Shown: positions 43,759 to 53,075, counted from the first letter of the stretch. The stretch: DNA of 64,000 nt from Nocardia sp. XZ_19_385 (GCF_015355755.1 NZ_JACVEE010000003.1:248001-312000), one strand, 5' to 3'. Translations and numbers: made by a program. Notes: generated by a model not told the origin, from the sequence alone.

Positions 43759-45414
43759 ATGACGGCACGGACAGTGCGGGCTGCGCGTGGCACAGCGTTG
43801 ACCGCCAAAAGCTGGCAGACCGAAGCGGCGATCCGGATGCTGCACAACAACTTGGATCCGGACGTGGCCGAACGCCCGCAGGACCTGGTCGTGTATGGCG
43901 GCACCGGGAAAGCGGCGCGGGATTGGGCCAGTTTCGACGCGATCACCCGGACACTGACCACCCTCGACCTGGACGAGACACTGCTCGTCCAATCCGGGAA
44001 ACCGGTGGGAGTGTTCCGCACCCATGAATGGGCGCCGCGCGTGCTGATCGCGAACTCGAATCTGGTGGGGGACTGGGCGACCTGGCCGGAGTTCCGCCGC
44101 CTCGAAGCCCTCGGGCTGACCATGTACGGGCAGATGACGGCGGGCTCCTGGATCTACATCGGCACCCAGGGAATCCTGCAAGGCACCTACGAGACTTTCG
44201 CCGCGATTGCCGACAAGCGTTTCGGCGGAACGCTTTCCGGGACGCTCACCCTCACCGCAGGCCTGGGCGGCATGGGCGGCGCGCAGCCCCTGGCGATCAC
44301 CATGAACGGTGGCGTGGCGCTGGTCATCGAATGCGATCCGGCGCGCGCCCGGCGGCGGGTGGCCGACCGCTACCTCGACGAGATCGCCGACGACTTCGAT
44401 GACGCCGTCCGGCGGGTCTCCGCTGCCCGTACCGCGCGAAAAGCGTTGTCGGTCGGGCTGATCGGCAACGCGTGCGAGCTGATTCCGCAGCTGCTGGCCG
44501 CCGGCCTGGAAGCCGACATCGTCACCGACCAGACCTCCGCGCACGACCCGCTGTCCTACCTGCCGCGCGGCGTCGAAGTCGGCGACTGGTCCGACTACGC
44601 GGCCAAGAAACCCGATGAATTCACCGACCGCGCCCGGGAATCCATGGCCGACCACGTCGAAGGCATGCTCGGCTTCCTCGACCGCGGCGCCGAAGTCTTC
44701 GACTACGGCAACTCGCTGCGCGGCGAGGCGAAGCTCGGCGGCTGCGAACGTGCCTTCGACTACCCGGGATTCGTCCCCGCCTACATCCGTCCCCTGTTCT
44801 GCGAAGGCAAGGGCCCCTTCCGCTGGGCCGCCCTCTCCGGCGACCCCCGCGACATCGCCGCCACCGACCGCGCCATGCTGGAGCTGTTCCCGCACAACGA
44901 ATCCCTGCGACGCTGGCTGCACCTCGCGGGCGAACGCGTTGCCTACCAAGGACTCCCGGCCCGCATCTGCTGGCTCGGCTACGGCGAACGCCACCTGGCG
45001 GGCCTGCGTTTCAACGAAATGGTCGCCAGCGGCGAACTCAGCGCCCCCGTCGTCATCGGCCGCGACCACCTCGACTCCGGCAGCGTCGCCTCCCCCTACC
45101 GCGAAACCGAGTCCATGGCAGACGGATCCGACGCCATCGCCGACTGGCCCCTGCTCAACGCCCTGCTCAACACCGCCTCCGGCGCGAGCTGGGTATCCAT
45201 CCACCACGGCGGCGGCGTCGGCATGGGCCGCTCGATCCACGCCGGCCAGGTCTGCGTGGCCGACGGAACCGACCTCGCGGCCCAGAAGATCGAGCGAGTG
45301 CTCACCAACGACCCGGGCACCGGAGTCATGCGCCACGTGGACGCGGGATACGAGCGGGCTACCGAAGTCGCCGACGAACGCGGGGTGCGGATACCCATGC
45401 AGGAGCAAGCATGA
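43759..45414 (+). CDS. hutU: Urocanate hydratase
   Basis: 551 residues; adds water to urocanate to give imidazolone propionate, using tightly bound NAD. Typical regions are [16 protein letters not shown], the glycine-rich [15 protein letters not shown] and the C-terminal [22 protein letters not shown] 43759 follows GGAGG. Its stop codon overlaps the ATG of the short repeat-bearing frame that separates it from hutF (ATGA), so translation can continue across. Confidence 0.97.
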   Translation: MTARTVRAARGTALTAKSWQTEAAIRMLHNNLDPDVAERPQDLVVYGGTGKAARDWASFDAITRTLTTLDLDETLLVQSGKPVGVFRTHEWAPRVLIANSNLVGDWATWPEFRRLEALGLTMYGQMTAGSWIYIGTQGILQGTYETFAAIADKRFGGTLSGTLTLTAGLGGMGGAQPLAITMNGGVALVIECDPARARRRVADRYLDEIADDFDDAVRRVSAARTARKALSVGLIGNACELIPQLLAAGLEADIVTDQTSAHDPLSYLPRGVEVGDWSDYAAKKPDEFTDRARESMADHVEGMLGFLDRGAEVFDYGNSLRGEAKLGGCERAFDYPGFVPAYIRPLFCEGKGPFRWAALSGDPRDIAATDRAMLELFPHNESLRRWLHLAGERVAYQGLPARICWLGYGERHLAGLRFNEMVASGELSAPVVIGRDHLDSGSVASPYRETESMADGSDAIADWPLLNALLNTASGASWVSIHHGGGVGMGRSIHAGQVCVADGTDLAAQKIERVLTNDPGTGVMRHVDAGYERATEVADERGVRIPMQEQA

Positions 45415-45776
45415 TGGCCTCGGTTTCAGGCCGTCCACGCCGTCGACGCCGTCCAGGCAGTTCGGTCGCGCGAGGCAGTTCGGTCGCGCGAGGCAGTTCG
45501 GTCGCGCGAGGCAGTTCGGTCGCGCGAGGCAGTTCGGTCGCGCGAGGCAGTTCGGTCGCGCGAGGCAGTTCGGTCGCGCGAGGTAGCTCGGCGGCGCGAG
45601 GCAGTTCGGTCGCGCGAGGCAGCTCGGCCGCACCAGGTAGCTCGGCCGCACGAGGCGCTCGGGCGCTGAGGAACGACCGGGGAGCGTGGACCGGAGGATC
45701 TTGGACCAATGAGGCAATCCGGACGTTGGCGTGTACGCATGAGCGGCCACGCACGGTGGAGGGCGGCGCGCCATGA
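45411..45776 (+). CDS. Hexapeptide-repeat (GSSVAR) open frame linking hutU and hutF
   Basis: 121 codons. After a basic start come eleven consecutive hexapeptides, mostly G-S-S-V-A-R, then a unique tail of about 45 residues. It overlaps the hutU stop by ATGA and the hutF start by ATGA, so ribosomes could move through all three genes. The tail contains [11 protein letters not shown], which resembles [11 protein letters not shown] near the HutU N-terminus and might be a remnant. In related genomes I recall an amidohydrolase at this spot. Low complexity, no known domain. It could be a linker cistron that preserves coupling, or a real low-complexity protein. Confidence 0.45.
   Translation: MMASVSGRPRRRRRPGSSVARGSSVARGSSVARGSSVARGSSVARGSSVARGSSVARGSSAARGSSVARGSSAAPGSSAARGARALRNDRGAWTGGSWTNEAIRTLACTHERPRTVEGGAP
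45456..45653 (+). repeat. 18-bp tandem repeat, 11 units
   Basis: GGCAGTTCGGTCGCGCGA occurs seven times in succession without change (45456-45581), then in four variants (GGTAGCTCGGCGGCGCGA, one further perfect unit, GGCAGCTCGGCCGCACCA and GGTAGCTCGGCCGCACGA). The period is a multiple of three. Identity of seven units implies recent or ongoing copy-number change. Confidence 0.97.
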
Positions 45777-47077
45777 GCACCTATTGGGCGGAATTTGCCT
45801 GGCTTCCTGAGGGTCTCGCCAGCGGTGTGACGATCGAGATCGACGCTGGCGTGATCCGGGCGGTGGTCCCGGATTCCGCGTCCCGGGGGACGGCGTTGCG
45901 CGGTTTGACGATTCCAGGGTTCGCTAATGCGCACTCGCACGCGTTCCATCGGGCTTTGCGTGGGCGGACGCATGATGACCACGGCACGTTCTGGACTTGG
46001 CGGGAACGGATGTATACCGTTGCTGCGCAATTGGATCCGGATTCGTACTACCGGTTGGCGCGTGGGGTGTACGCGGAGATGGTGGCGGCCGGGTACACCA
46101 GCGTCGGCGAGTTTCACTATCTGCACCACGGGCCCGATGGGAAGCGGTACTCGGAACCGAATGCGATGAGTGCGGCACTGGCGAGCGCGGCAGTAGATGC
46201 GGGGATTCGTCTGATGCTGCTCGATACCTGCTATCTGGCAGGGGGTTTCGGTCAGGAGTTGGGTGCACATCAGCAGCGGTTCAGTGATGGGAATGTAGTC
46301 GCGTGGGCTGAGCGCTCCGCCGACTTCATACCGGATTCCGAACTGGTACGAACCGGTGTTGCCGCTCATTCCGTGCGTGCGGTGCCCGCCGAAGCCCTGA
46401 GCGTGGTCGCCGAACAGGCGGCAGGCCGCCCCCTGCACGTACATCTGTCGGAGCAGCCCGCGGAGAACGAAGAATGCACCGCGGCACACGGATGCACCCC
46501 AACAGAACTGCTCGCCGGAGCGGGAGCGCTGGGCCCGCAGTCGGTGGCGGTCCACGCAACCCACGTCACCGCCGCGGACGCCGACCTGCTCGCGAGCACC
46601 GGAACCCAGGTCTGCCTCTGCCCGACCACCGAACGCGACCTCGGCGACGGCATCGGCCCGGCAAAGCTGCTCAGCGACAAAGGAATCGGCCTCTGCCTGG
46701 GCACCGACAGTCACGCCGTCATCGACGCCTTCGAAGAATGGCGCGCCCTCGAACTCGACGAACGCCTCGCCACCCGCACCCGAGGCTGCTTCGACATCAC
46801 CCAACTATTCACCGCCGCAACCGATCACGCCGCCATCGGCTGGCCCGAAGCAGGCCGCATCGAACCCGGCGCGGCAGCGGACCTGGTCACCATCGACCTC
46901 GAATCGATCCGCACCGCAGGCACCACCCCCGCCGCCGCCCTCTTCGCCGCGACCGCAAGCGACGTCCGCGAGGTCCTGGTAGCCGGCCGCCCAGTGGTCT
47001 CCGACCACCATCACCTACTCATCGACCACCCAGAAGCAGTCCTACAGGAAGAAATCACAGCTCTCTGGCGCAAGTGA
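45773..47077 (+). CDS. hutF: Formimidoylglutamate deiminase
   Basis: 434 residues of the amidohydrolase superfamily. It deiminates N-formimidoyl-L-glutamate to N-formylglutamate and ammonia. Metal ligands are visible in ANAHSHAFHR (His54, His56), LHVHLSEQP, AVHATHV and GTDSHAVID. The tail (AADLVTIDLESIRTAG) is standard for the superfamily. ATG 45773 overlaps the repeat-bearing frame. The next step would need a formylglutamate hydrolase, and the prior step HutI; neither is encoded in this window. Confidence 0.93.
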   Translation: MSTYWAEFAWLPEGLASGVTIEIDAGVIRAVVPDSASRGTALRGLTIPGFANAHSHAFHRALRGRTHDDHGTFWTWRERMYTVAAQLDPDSYYRLARGVYAEMVAAGYTSVGEFHYLHHGPDGKRYSEPNAMSAALASAAVDAGIRLMLLDTCYLAGGFGQELGAHQQRFSDGNVVAWAERSADFIPDSELVRTGVAAHSVRAVPAEALSVVAEQAAGRPLHVHLSEQPAENEECTAAHGCTPTELLAGAGALGPQSVAVHATHVTAADADLLASTGTQVCLCPTTERDLGDGIGPAKLLSDKGIGLCLGTDSHAVIDAFEEWRALELDERLATRTRGCFDITQLFTAATDHAAIGWPEAGRIEPGAAADLVTIDLESIRTAGTTPAAALFAATASDVREVLVAGRPVVSDHHHLLIDHPEAVLQEEITALWRK

Positions 47078-47110
47078 GCTGCCGGTCGACCGCCCCAGGC
47101 CAGTCGCCAA

Positions 47111-47950
47111 GTGGGACACCGCAGAGCGGTCCTCCCGCGAAACGCCCCAGTCAAGTCCCGCTTTGCGCCGCGATCCGTCGGCGGAGCCAGGGGGCCAGTG
47201 GAGAAGTGGGACACCGCCGTGTGGTTTACCTGCGAAACGCCCCGGTCAAGTCCCGCTTTGGGCCGCGATCCGTCGGCGGAGCCAGGGGGTCAGTGGAGAA
47301 GTGGGACATCACCGAGTGGTTTACCTGTGAAACGCCCCGGTCAAGTCGCTTTCAGCCGCGATCCGTCGACCGAACCAGCGGAGTCAGCGGATAAGTGGGA
47401 CATCACCGAGCGGTGTACCCGCGAGATGCCCCGGTCAAGTCCCGCTTGGGCCGCGATCCGTCGGCCAAGTCAGGGGGCGACCACCGTTATGGCATGCCCT
47501 CGCACTGAGCAGCGCTCACCGAACTGCCGGATCGCATCCCGATAGGCGCGGACCAATCGGGCGAGGGTTGAGGGGTCGGCAAGTAGTCAGCGGATAAGTG
47601 GGACACCGCCGAGTGGTCTTCCCGCGAGATGCCCCGGTCAGGTCCCGCTTTGGACGGCGATCCGTTGGCCGAGCCAGAGGAGTCAGCGGATAACTGAGAC
47701 ATCACCGAGCGGTCTACCCGCCAAACGCCCCGATGAAGTCCCGCTTTGGGCCGTGATCTGTCGGCCGAACCAGGGGAGTCTGCGAGTAGGTGGGACATCG
47801 CCGAGTGGTTTACCCGCGAAACTGCCCGGTCAGGTCCCGCTTTGGGTCGCGATCCGTTGGCCGAGCCAGGGGAGTCTGCGGGTACGTGGGACATCACCGG
47901 GCGGTCTACCCGCGAAACGCCTCGATGAAGTCCCGCTTTACGTCAGAAGC
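47111..47950. repeat. About 95-bp degenerate tandem array downstream of hutF
   Basis: Eight units start at 47111, 47206, 47301, 47395, 47598, 47694, 47790 and 47886 (periods 94-96), with a 107-bp unrelated insert after the fourth. Each begins GTGGGACATCACCGAGTGG and contains CGCGAAACGCCCCGGTCAAG, TCCCGCTTTGGGCCGCGATC and CGTCGGCCGAGCCAGGGGAG. Later units are 96 bp apart and leave a 32-residue periodic open frame on the minus strand, but I do not call it a gene. Nothing else is seen in the 914 bp between genes. Confidence 0.9.
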
Positions 47951-47991
47951 CGGTGCCTGCTTGGCTGAGCTGGCCGGCGGTGGTCAACGGT

Positions 47992-49116
47992 TCACTTCGC
48001 GGGGAAGCGGAGGATGCGGTCGTCGCCATCTCGGACATCGCCGCGTCCGTCGGTGTTGGAGGTGGTGAGCCACAACGCGCCATCGGGGGCGACGGCGACG
48101 GTGCGGAGGCGGCCGTAGCGGTCGCGGAGCAGGGCCTGGGGTTCCTCGAGCTTGCCGTCGGAAATCTTTGCGGTCCAGAGCCGTTCGCCGCGGAGGGCAG
48201 CGATGTACAGGGTGTCGCCCGCGATGGCGATCCCCGAGGGGGAGGCTGCGGAGGTGGGCCAGGTCAGTAGCGGATCGGTGTAACCCCGGTCGGCTCCGCC
48301 GGTACCTTCCACCGCGGGCCAGCCGTAGTCTCGCCCGGGTTCGATCAGGTTCACCTCGTCGAGCCGGTTCTGCCCGAATTCGGCCGCGAACAACCGCCCC
48401 GTGCGATCCCAGGCCAGCCCTTGCACATTCCGATGTCCAAGGCTGTACACCGGTGACCCGGCCGTCGGATTCCCCGGCGCTGGTTGCCCTTCCGGCGTCA
48501 ACCGCAAAATCTTCCCGTTGGGACTTCCCGGGTCCGGCGACCGATTCGTCTGCCCCGCATCCCCCGTCCCCACATACAACATCCCATCCGGCCCGAACTC
48601 GATCCGCCCGCCATTGTGATTCCCCGCCTTCGCAATCCCGGAGAACACCACCTCCTGCGCCCCATCCAGCCGGAATCGCACAATCCGATTGTCATCAGCA
48701 CCGGTGAAATACGCGTAAATCCAACGGGTTTCGGCGTAGTCCCGTGCCACCGCCAGCCCCAGCAGCCCACCCTCGCCCCGCGCGACCACCCCCGAAACCT
48801 GGTAAACCTCCTGCGGGGCCCGCCCTGCCACCACTCGAAGGATCCGCCCGCTGTCCCGCTCCGCCACCAGCGCGGCCCCATCAGGCAAGAACGCCAACCC
48901 CCACGGCACATCGATCCCGAGCGTGATCTCCTCGGCGGCCCCCAGATCCGGCACGCCGGACGGCGTACTCGTCGCGGTAGTGCTGACCGCGGTGCCGCCG
49001 TTGGTCTCACTCGGCTCGGACTCCTCGCCACAGGCGGTGAGTGTCGCACCGACCATCAGCGCGACAAGCAGCGAGGCGGAACGCGCTCGGCGTCCCCGGA
49101 TATTCGCGATCCCCAT
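47992..49116 (-). CDS. PQQ-dependent sugar dehydrogenase-like lipoprotein
   Basis: 374 residues from ATG 49116, which follows AAGGACC. The signal peptide ends in a lipobox (LTAC), so the protein is anchored to the outer face of the membrane. A Thr/Ser-rich linker precedes a six-bladed beta-propeller of the soluble glucose/sorbosone dehydrogenase family: VPWGLAFLPDGAALVAERD, EGGLLGLAV, NHNGGRIEFGPDGMLYVGTG, LGHRNVQGLAWD and GRDYGWP. The histidine and arginine positions used for PQQ binding are present. Physiological substrate unknown. Confidence 0.92.
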   Translation of the reverse strand: MGIANIRGRRARSASLLVALMVGATLTACGEESEPSETNGGTAVSTTATSTPSGVPDLGAAEEITLGIDVPWGLAFLPDGAALVAERDSGRILRVVAGRAPQEVYQVSGVVARGEGGLLGLAVARDYAETRWIYAYFTGADDNRIVRFRLDGAQEVVFSGIAKAGNHNGGRIEFGPDGMLYVGTGDAGQTNRSPDPGSPNGKILRLTPEGQPAPGNPTAGSPVYSLGHRNVQGLAWDRTGRLFAAEFGQNRLDEVNLIEPGRDYGWPAVEGTGGADRGYTDPLLTWPTSAASPSGIAIAGDTLYIAALRGERLWTAKISDGKLEEPQALLRDRYGRLRTVAVAPDGALWLTTSNTDGRGDVRDGDDRILRFPAK

Positions 49117-49191
49117 GTCTTGGTCCTTACCCGATCGCCCGGCATGATCACCCAGCACGACTGATCGATACGAGTCCATTCAACGCTGATG

Positions 49192-49440
49192 AGCGCGACG
49201 GCGAGTCCTGTCCAGACGAGGATAGGCACGCGAAACCTGATTCGCCCGGATCGCGCGATCCGGCACGGCGAAGTTCGGGACGGTGCCGGTCTACAGCCCG
49301 CGTTGGCGCTGAGCACCGCGCAGGCGAGTCCTGTTCGGACGAGGATAGGCACGGGAAACCAGATGCGCTCGGACCACGCGATCAGGCGTGGCGAAGTTCG
49401 GGACGGTTGCCGGCCTACAGCCCGCCGTTGGCGCTGAGCA
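49192..49440. repeat. About 123-bp tandem repeat extending past the DUF5995 gene's 3' end
   Basis: Two units: 49192-49314 and 49315-49439. Both carry GGCGAGTCCTGT-C-GACGAG, GGATAGGCACG-GAAACC, GGCGAAGTTCGGGACGGT and CTACAGCCCGC-GTTGGCG. The last part of the right-hand unit is the genuine 3' end of the minus-strand DUF5995 gene (AVLSANGGL and stop), so the left unit is a copy of the gene end plus its downstream DNA. This array is what 49117-49414 holds. Confidence 0.85.
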
Positions 49441-50311
49441 CCGCGAAGGCGGTGTCGGCGGTGGGCCAGAGGAGATCGATTTCGGCGCGGACGGCCGGGG
49501 CGAGGGCGGGGTCTTGGAGTGCGAGGCCGTTGGTGAAGATGAAGACGTTGGCGCCGGCGTCGGCGAGACGGAGGAGGGGGCCGGTGGCTACGCCCGCGCC
49601 CAGGACGGCGTCGAGGCCTTCGCCGACGAAGTAGAAGCGCCATAGGGGGCCGAGGTCGCCGTTGTAGATGGCCTTGGTGGAGTCGATGATCAGCGGGCCC
49701 TGCTGGGCGATCGAGTCGACGATGCGGAAATAGTCGGGGGCATTCTCGGGGGTACTGCCCACGGCCGCAACGGAATAGGTGAGGTCGACGGTGAGGTGGG
49801 CGTTGTAGCCGGCCATGGCGACGCGGGCGGCGGAGAGGTCGCATTGGCGGGCCAGGGTGAAGTAGTGGGCCCAGTGTGGTGCCGCGAGGGCGCCGGTGAA
49901 TTCGGCGTGCAGGTTGTCGAGAAAGCGGGAGAGCAGCTCCAGGCTGATGCGGTGGGCCCATTCGGGATTCGCGAATGCCGCCGGGTCCCGTTGCAGAGGC
50001 ATGACGGCGGCGTATTCGACGCCATTGAGGCCGAGGGCGAGGACCCCGCGCCGATCTCGGTGCCGTACCAGGATTTCGGTGATCTGCCGGTGATTGTCGA
50101 CGGCCTGCTCCAGCCGGTCCATGGACGAACCGGCCAAAGCGGTTGTGTCGGAGAGCCGTGCGATAGAGGTGAGCTCGCCCTGGCTCAGCGGAGTCCCGCA
50201 GACCGTATCGGAAACATTGGCGCTCGCGGTCGGCGCGGCTATGCCCACCGTGGCCAGGATCGCGGCGAATACCGGGATCAGCACGGCGGTGCGCGCACCA
50301 GCGATCGTCAT
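49415..50311 (-). CDS. DUF5995-family exported protein
   Basis: 298 residues from ATG 50311 (GGAGAAG before it). A Sec signal peptide with a site at TASA-N near residue 33 is followed by an all-helical mature domain typical of DUF5995: MDRLEQAVDNHRQITEILV, WAHRISLELLSRFLDNLHAEF, MAGYNAHLTVDLTYSVAAV and YFRIVDSIAQ. Function unknown. The 3' end has been tandemly duplicated downstream. The frame extends further upstream without a signal-compatible start. Confidence 0.85.
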   Translation of the reverse strand: MTIAGARTAVLIPVFAAILATVGIAAPTASANVSDTVCGTPLSQGELTSIARLSDTTALAGSSMDRLEQAVDNHRQITEILVRHRDRRGVLALGLNGVEYAAVMPLQRDPAAFANPEWAHRISLELLSRFLDNLHAEFTGALAAPHWAHYFTLARQCDLSAARVAMAGYNAHLTVDLTYSVAAVGSTPENAPDYFRIVDSIAQQGPLIIDSTKAIYNGDLGPLWRFYFVGEGLDAVLGAGVATGPLLRLADAGANVFIFTNGLALQDPALAPAVRAEIDLLWPTADTAFAVLSANGGL

Positions 50312-50478
50312 GACTTCTCCGTGTTCGTCAGCTCCTCGGCCGCTGCCGAGACATCGGGAACGGACACCATCGTCCGGCTGGCAAGACCCCATCCCGTTGG
50401 TCGCGAAAGCGCGGGAGCGAGGGACGAAGCAGCGCAAGCGTATCCGAGGTGATCATGAATCGCTGGCGCGACGGGCCG

Positions 50479-52101
50479 CTAGCTCTTGCGGAGCGTCCCC
50501 GCGATGGTGCCGCCGAGCAGGCCGGGTGTGCTGTAGGACACGGATCCGTCGGGCAACAGTCTGACGGTCGACGTTTTGCCTTCGTCGACGCAGTCGCCCG
50601 CGGAGCCGGGGGCGAGGCGAGCGCGGAAGGTCAGCTCGGTTTCGCTCGCGGCGGTGAGGGTTTCGGTTCGCGCGCATCGAGTCCCGAACAGCTTTCCGGT
50701 GTTGGCCGAGGTGGCGACCTCTTCACCGATCTTGCCATCCTTGATGTTCAGCTCGATGTCGAAGCCGACCAGGCCGTCCTGCGCGGTCCCTTTCCACTGG
50801 CCGACAAAGGCTTCCGGTACGGACTCACCCGCGGCGGCCGTGGTGGACGGCGCCGAGGTCGTGGTGGTGGTGCGCTTGGTAGTTGTGCTCGGCGCGTCCG
50901 TCGATGTGCTGGTTGTTCCGCTCGCCCCGGAGTTGTCGTCGCGCAGCTGGTTGCCGACCACGAACGCGACGACCGCGACCAGGACCGCGACGAGCAGTCC
51001 AGCGATCAACGCGCCTCGGCGTTTCGGCTTGTGCGGTTCGGGCTGCCAGTGGTTGGGATGCGGCTGGGACAGCTGTGTCGGATCGGTTCGGCCCGTATAA
51101 CCCTGTGGCGCATACTGATTCGGCGCGGTGGCGGGCCAAGCCTGCCCGTGCGGCGGCGTGTGCTGCGCGGACCACTGGGCTGGCGGCGTGTAATCCGGCA
51201 CCGGATCGGAGTGCCCGGAATCCAGATCCAGCAACTGCACCGCGCGGGTACTCACCTCGTGCAGCACCGGCCCGGGTAGCCAGCCGCCGCCCGCCGGCAC
51301 ACCGACCTGCGCCAGCTCGTCGACAATCTGCTGCGGAGTCGGGCGCGTCGCCGGATCCTTGGCCAGGCACGCGGCGATCAGCGGTCGCAGCCGTTCGGGC
51401 ACGCCCTCGAGTCGCGGCTCCTCGTAGACAACTCGCCACAGCATCTGCACGGTGTCGCCGCTGCCGAACGGCCCCTGCCCGCTCGCCGCGAACGTCAGCA
51501 CCCCGCCGAGCGCGAACACATCGCTGGCCGGCACCACCTGTTCACCGGTGACCTGCTCCGGGCACATGAATCCCGGTGAGCCGATGACCTTTCCGGTGGT
51601 GGTCAGCGCGGTGTCCTCCACCGCACGTGCGATGCCGAAATCGATCACCTTCGGACCGTCCACTGCCAGCAGCACATTCGACGGTTTCAGATCCCGATGC
51701 ACCACGCCCGCGGTGTGCACCGCGACGAGCGCTTCGGCCAATCCGCGCGCGAGCACCCGCAGGGTGTCTTCGTTGAAGGTGCCGAACCGCTGGATCGCGT
51801 CGTCGAGCGGCAGCCCGGCCACGTAACCGGTGGCCAGCCACGGCGGATTCGCGTTCACGTCGGCGTCGAGCACCGGGGCGGTGAATCGCCCGCCGACGCG
51901 CTTCGCCGCGATCACTTCGCGCTCGAACCGCGCGCGGAATTCTCCGTTGCCGACCAGATCGGGCCGGATGACCTTGACCGCGACCGTGCGCCCACCGGCG
52001 TTGCGGCCGAGATACACCTTGCCCATACCGCCGGCGCCGAGGACACCGAGAATCCGGTAATCCCCGATCCGTCGCGGATCGTTCACGCCAAGCGGTTGCA
52101 C
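50479..52101 (-). CDS. Membrane-spanning Ser/Thr protein kinase
   Basis: 540 residues. Hanks-type kinase domain (about 12-265): glycine loop GAGGMGKVY, Lys43, catalytic HRDLKPSN (135-142), DFG (154-156) and GSPGFMCPEQ. A Pro/Gln-rich juxtamembrane region, a basic KPKRRG stop and one membrane helix (about 366-388) lead to a Ser/Thr linker and an extracytoplasmic C-terminal domain of about 110 residues (FVGQWKGTAQDGLVGFDIELNI...) shaped like a small lipocalin-like beta-barrel. No PASTA repeats. Substrates are unknown; the exported LGFP protein next door is possibly related in function. Confidence 0.94.
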   Translation of the reverse strand: MQPLGVNDPRRIGDYRILGVLGAGGMGKVYLGRNAGGRTVAVKVIRPDLVGNGEFRARFEREVIAAKRVGGRFTAPVLDADVNANPPWLATGYVAGLPLDDAIQRFGTFNEDTLRVLARGLAEALVAVHTAGVVHRDLKPSNVLLAVDGPKVIDFGIARAVEDTALTTTGKVIGSPGFMCPEQVTGEQVVPASDVFALGGVLTFAASGQGPFGSGDTVQMLWRVVYEEPRLEGVPERLRPLIAACLAKDPATRPTPQQIVDELAQVGVPAGGGWLPGPVLHEVSTRAVQLLDLDSGHSDPVPDYTPPAQWSAQHTPPHGQAWPATAPNQYAPQGYTGRTDPTQLSQPHPNHWQPEPHKPKRRGALIAGLLVAVLVAVVAFVVGNQLRDDNSGASGTTSTSTDAPSTTTKRTTTTTSAPSTTAAAGESVPEAFVGQWKGTAQDGLVGFDIELNIKDGKIGEEVATSANTGKLFGTRCARTETLTAASETELTFRARLAPGSAGDCVDEGKTSTVRLLPDGSVSYSTPGLLGGTIAGTLRKS

Positions 52102-52119
52102 AGGCGACAGGCTACCTAC

Positions 52120-52935
52120 CTACGGCTGCCACGTGATGCGGCCGCCCTGGAAGTCCTGGGCTTTACCGTCTTCGTAGTCGTATTCGTCGCTGGTCGGATA
52201 ACCGTAGCGGCCGCTCTCCCCACCGGCCCGGACCCAGTTGTCCCGGATCGAGCCCCACACGGCGTGCGCGCCCGAGCTGGACGACCAATAGATAGCCCCA
52301 CCTGGGAAAAGGTTATAGCGCCCGCCCTTGGCGCCCGCGGCTTCGTCGGTGAGCGGGAATCCGAGCGGGCCGTTCTCCCAGCCCAGCTGACCCCACTTGT
52401 CGCGGATGAATCCGCCGATCTGGTGCGCGTCGGTGCCGACGGAGTAATAAATGGAACCGCCCTGGAATTGGACGAAGAGGCCGGAACCGGTCGGAGTCTG
52501 GGATTCACTGGTCACCGGGTAGCGCAGCGCCCCGCTTTCCCAGCCCAGCGCACTCCATTTATTGCGGATCGGACCCGACACGACGTGCGCGCCGGTCGGA
52601 TCGGACCAGTAGATGGAGGCGTTGTTGGCAAAAGTCTGGAACTTGCCGCCGCCCGCCGCATCCGCTTCCGGCGCGGTGGGCTCGCCGAGCGCGCCCGTAC
52701 CTCCGGCCCGGTCGAATTCCGTCTCGATCGCTCCGCCGACATCGAATGGCCCGACGGGGCGCGCACCGGCGGTTGCCGCGCACACGGTCAGGGCGATACC
52801 CGAGGCGACGATGGCGGTGGCCAAGGTGCCGGGCTTACGCGATTCAGCTGGGCGGTTTGTGCGACGGAACGGTCTCAAGAGAACTCCTGGACGGGTAGAA
52901 CTCGGATAGCCAATGGATTGCTGTCTGCCGGACAT
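52120..52935 (-). CDS. Exported LGFP-repeat protein
   Basis: 271 residues; the start may be internal. A hydrophobic segment (about 40-56) ending in an A-x-A-like site acts as signal or anchor. The mature part has four LGFP repeats, each with a W or Y-rich strand and a G-x-L-G/Y-P-turn: GALGEPT, GALRYPVTSE, GPLGFPLTDE and GRYGYPTSDE. LGFP repeats bind the cell wall in mycolata, and in Corynebacterium they occur in mycolyltransferase and other envelope proteins. No catalytic domain is attached. It lies 18 bp upstream of the kinase gene on the same strand. Confidence 0.9.
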   Translation of the reverse strand: MSGRQQSIGYPSSTRPGVLLRPFRRTNRPAESRKPGTLATAIVASGIALTVCAATAGARPVGPFDVGGAIETEFDRAGGTGALGEPTAPEADAAGGGKFQTFANNASIYWSDPTGAHVVSGPIRNKWSALGWESGALRYPVTSESQTPTGSGLFVQFQGGSIYYSVGTDAHQIGGFIRDKWGQLGWENGPLGFPLTDEAAGAKGGRYNLFPGGAIYWSSSSGAHAVWGSIRDNWVRAGGESGRYGYPTSDEYDYEDGKAQDFQGGRITWQP

Positions 52936-53075
52936 CCTCCGGGGAGACGAGTCCGAGTGACACGGCGGGGGCCTGTGTTGTGAACTGGCGCACAGCGTCG
53001 TCGATATGCGCGGGCCATCTGCTAAATCGGTGTCGGTCGGCAGATTGTTAGCAAATCCAACGGCGGGTTCGGCAC

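Noticed and set aside
46474..47394. 306-codon plus-strand frame across the 3' half of hutF and the start of the 95-bp array
   Set aside because: Arg/His/Pro-rich shadow of hutF continuing by chance through stop-poor repeats.
47487..47897. 136-codon minus-strand frame with 32-residue repeats in the 95-bp array
   Set aside because: Periodic only because four units happen to be 96 bp apart; no ribosome site and no continuity in the other units. Kept as an observation, not a gene.
47111..47950. CRISPR array
   Set aside because: Units are contiguous, degenerate and about 95 bp long with no unique spacers and no cas genes.
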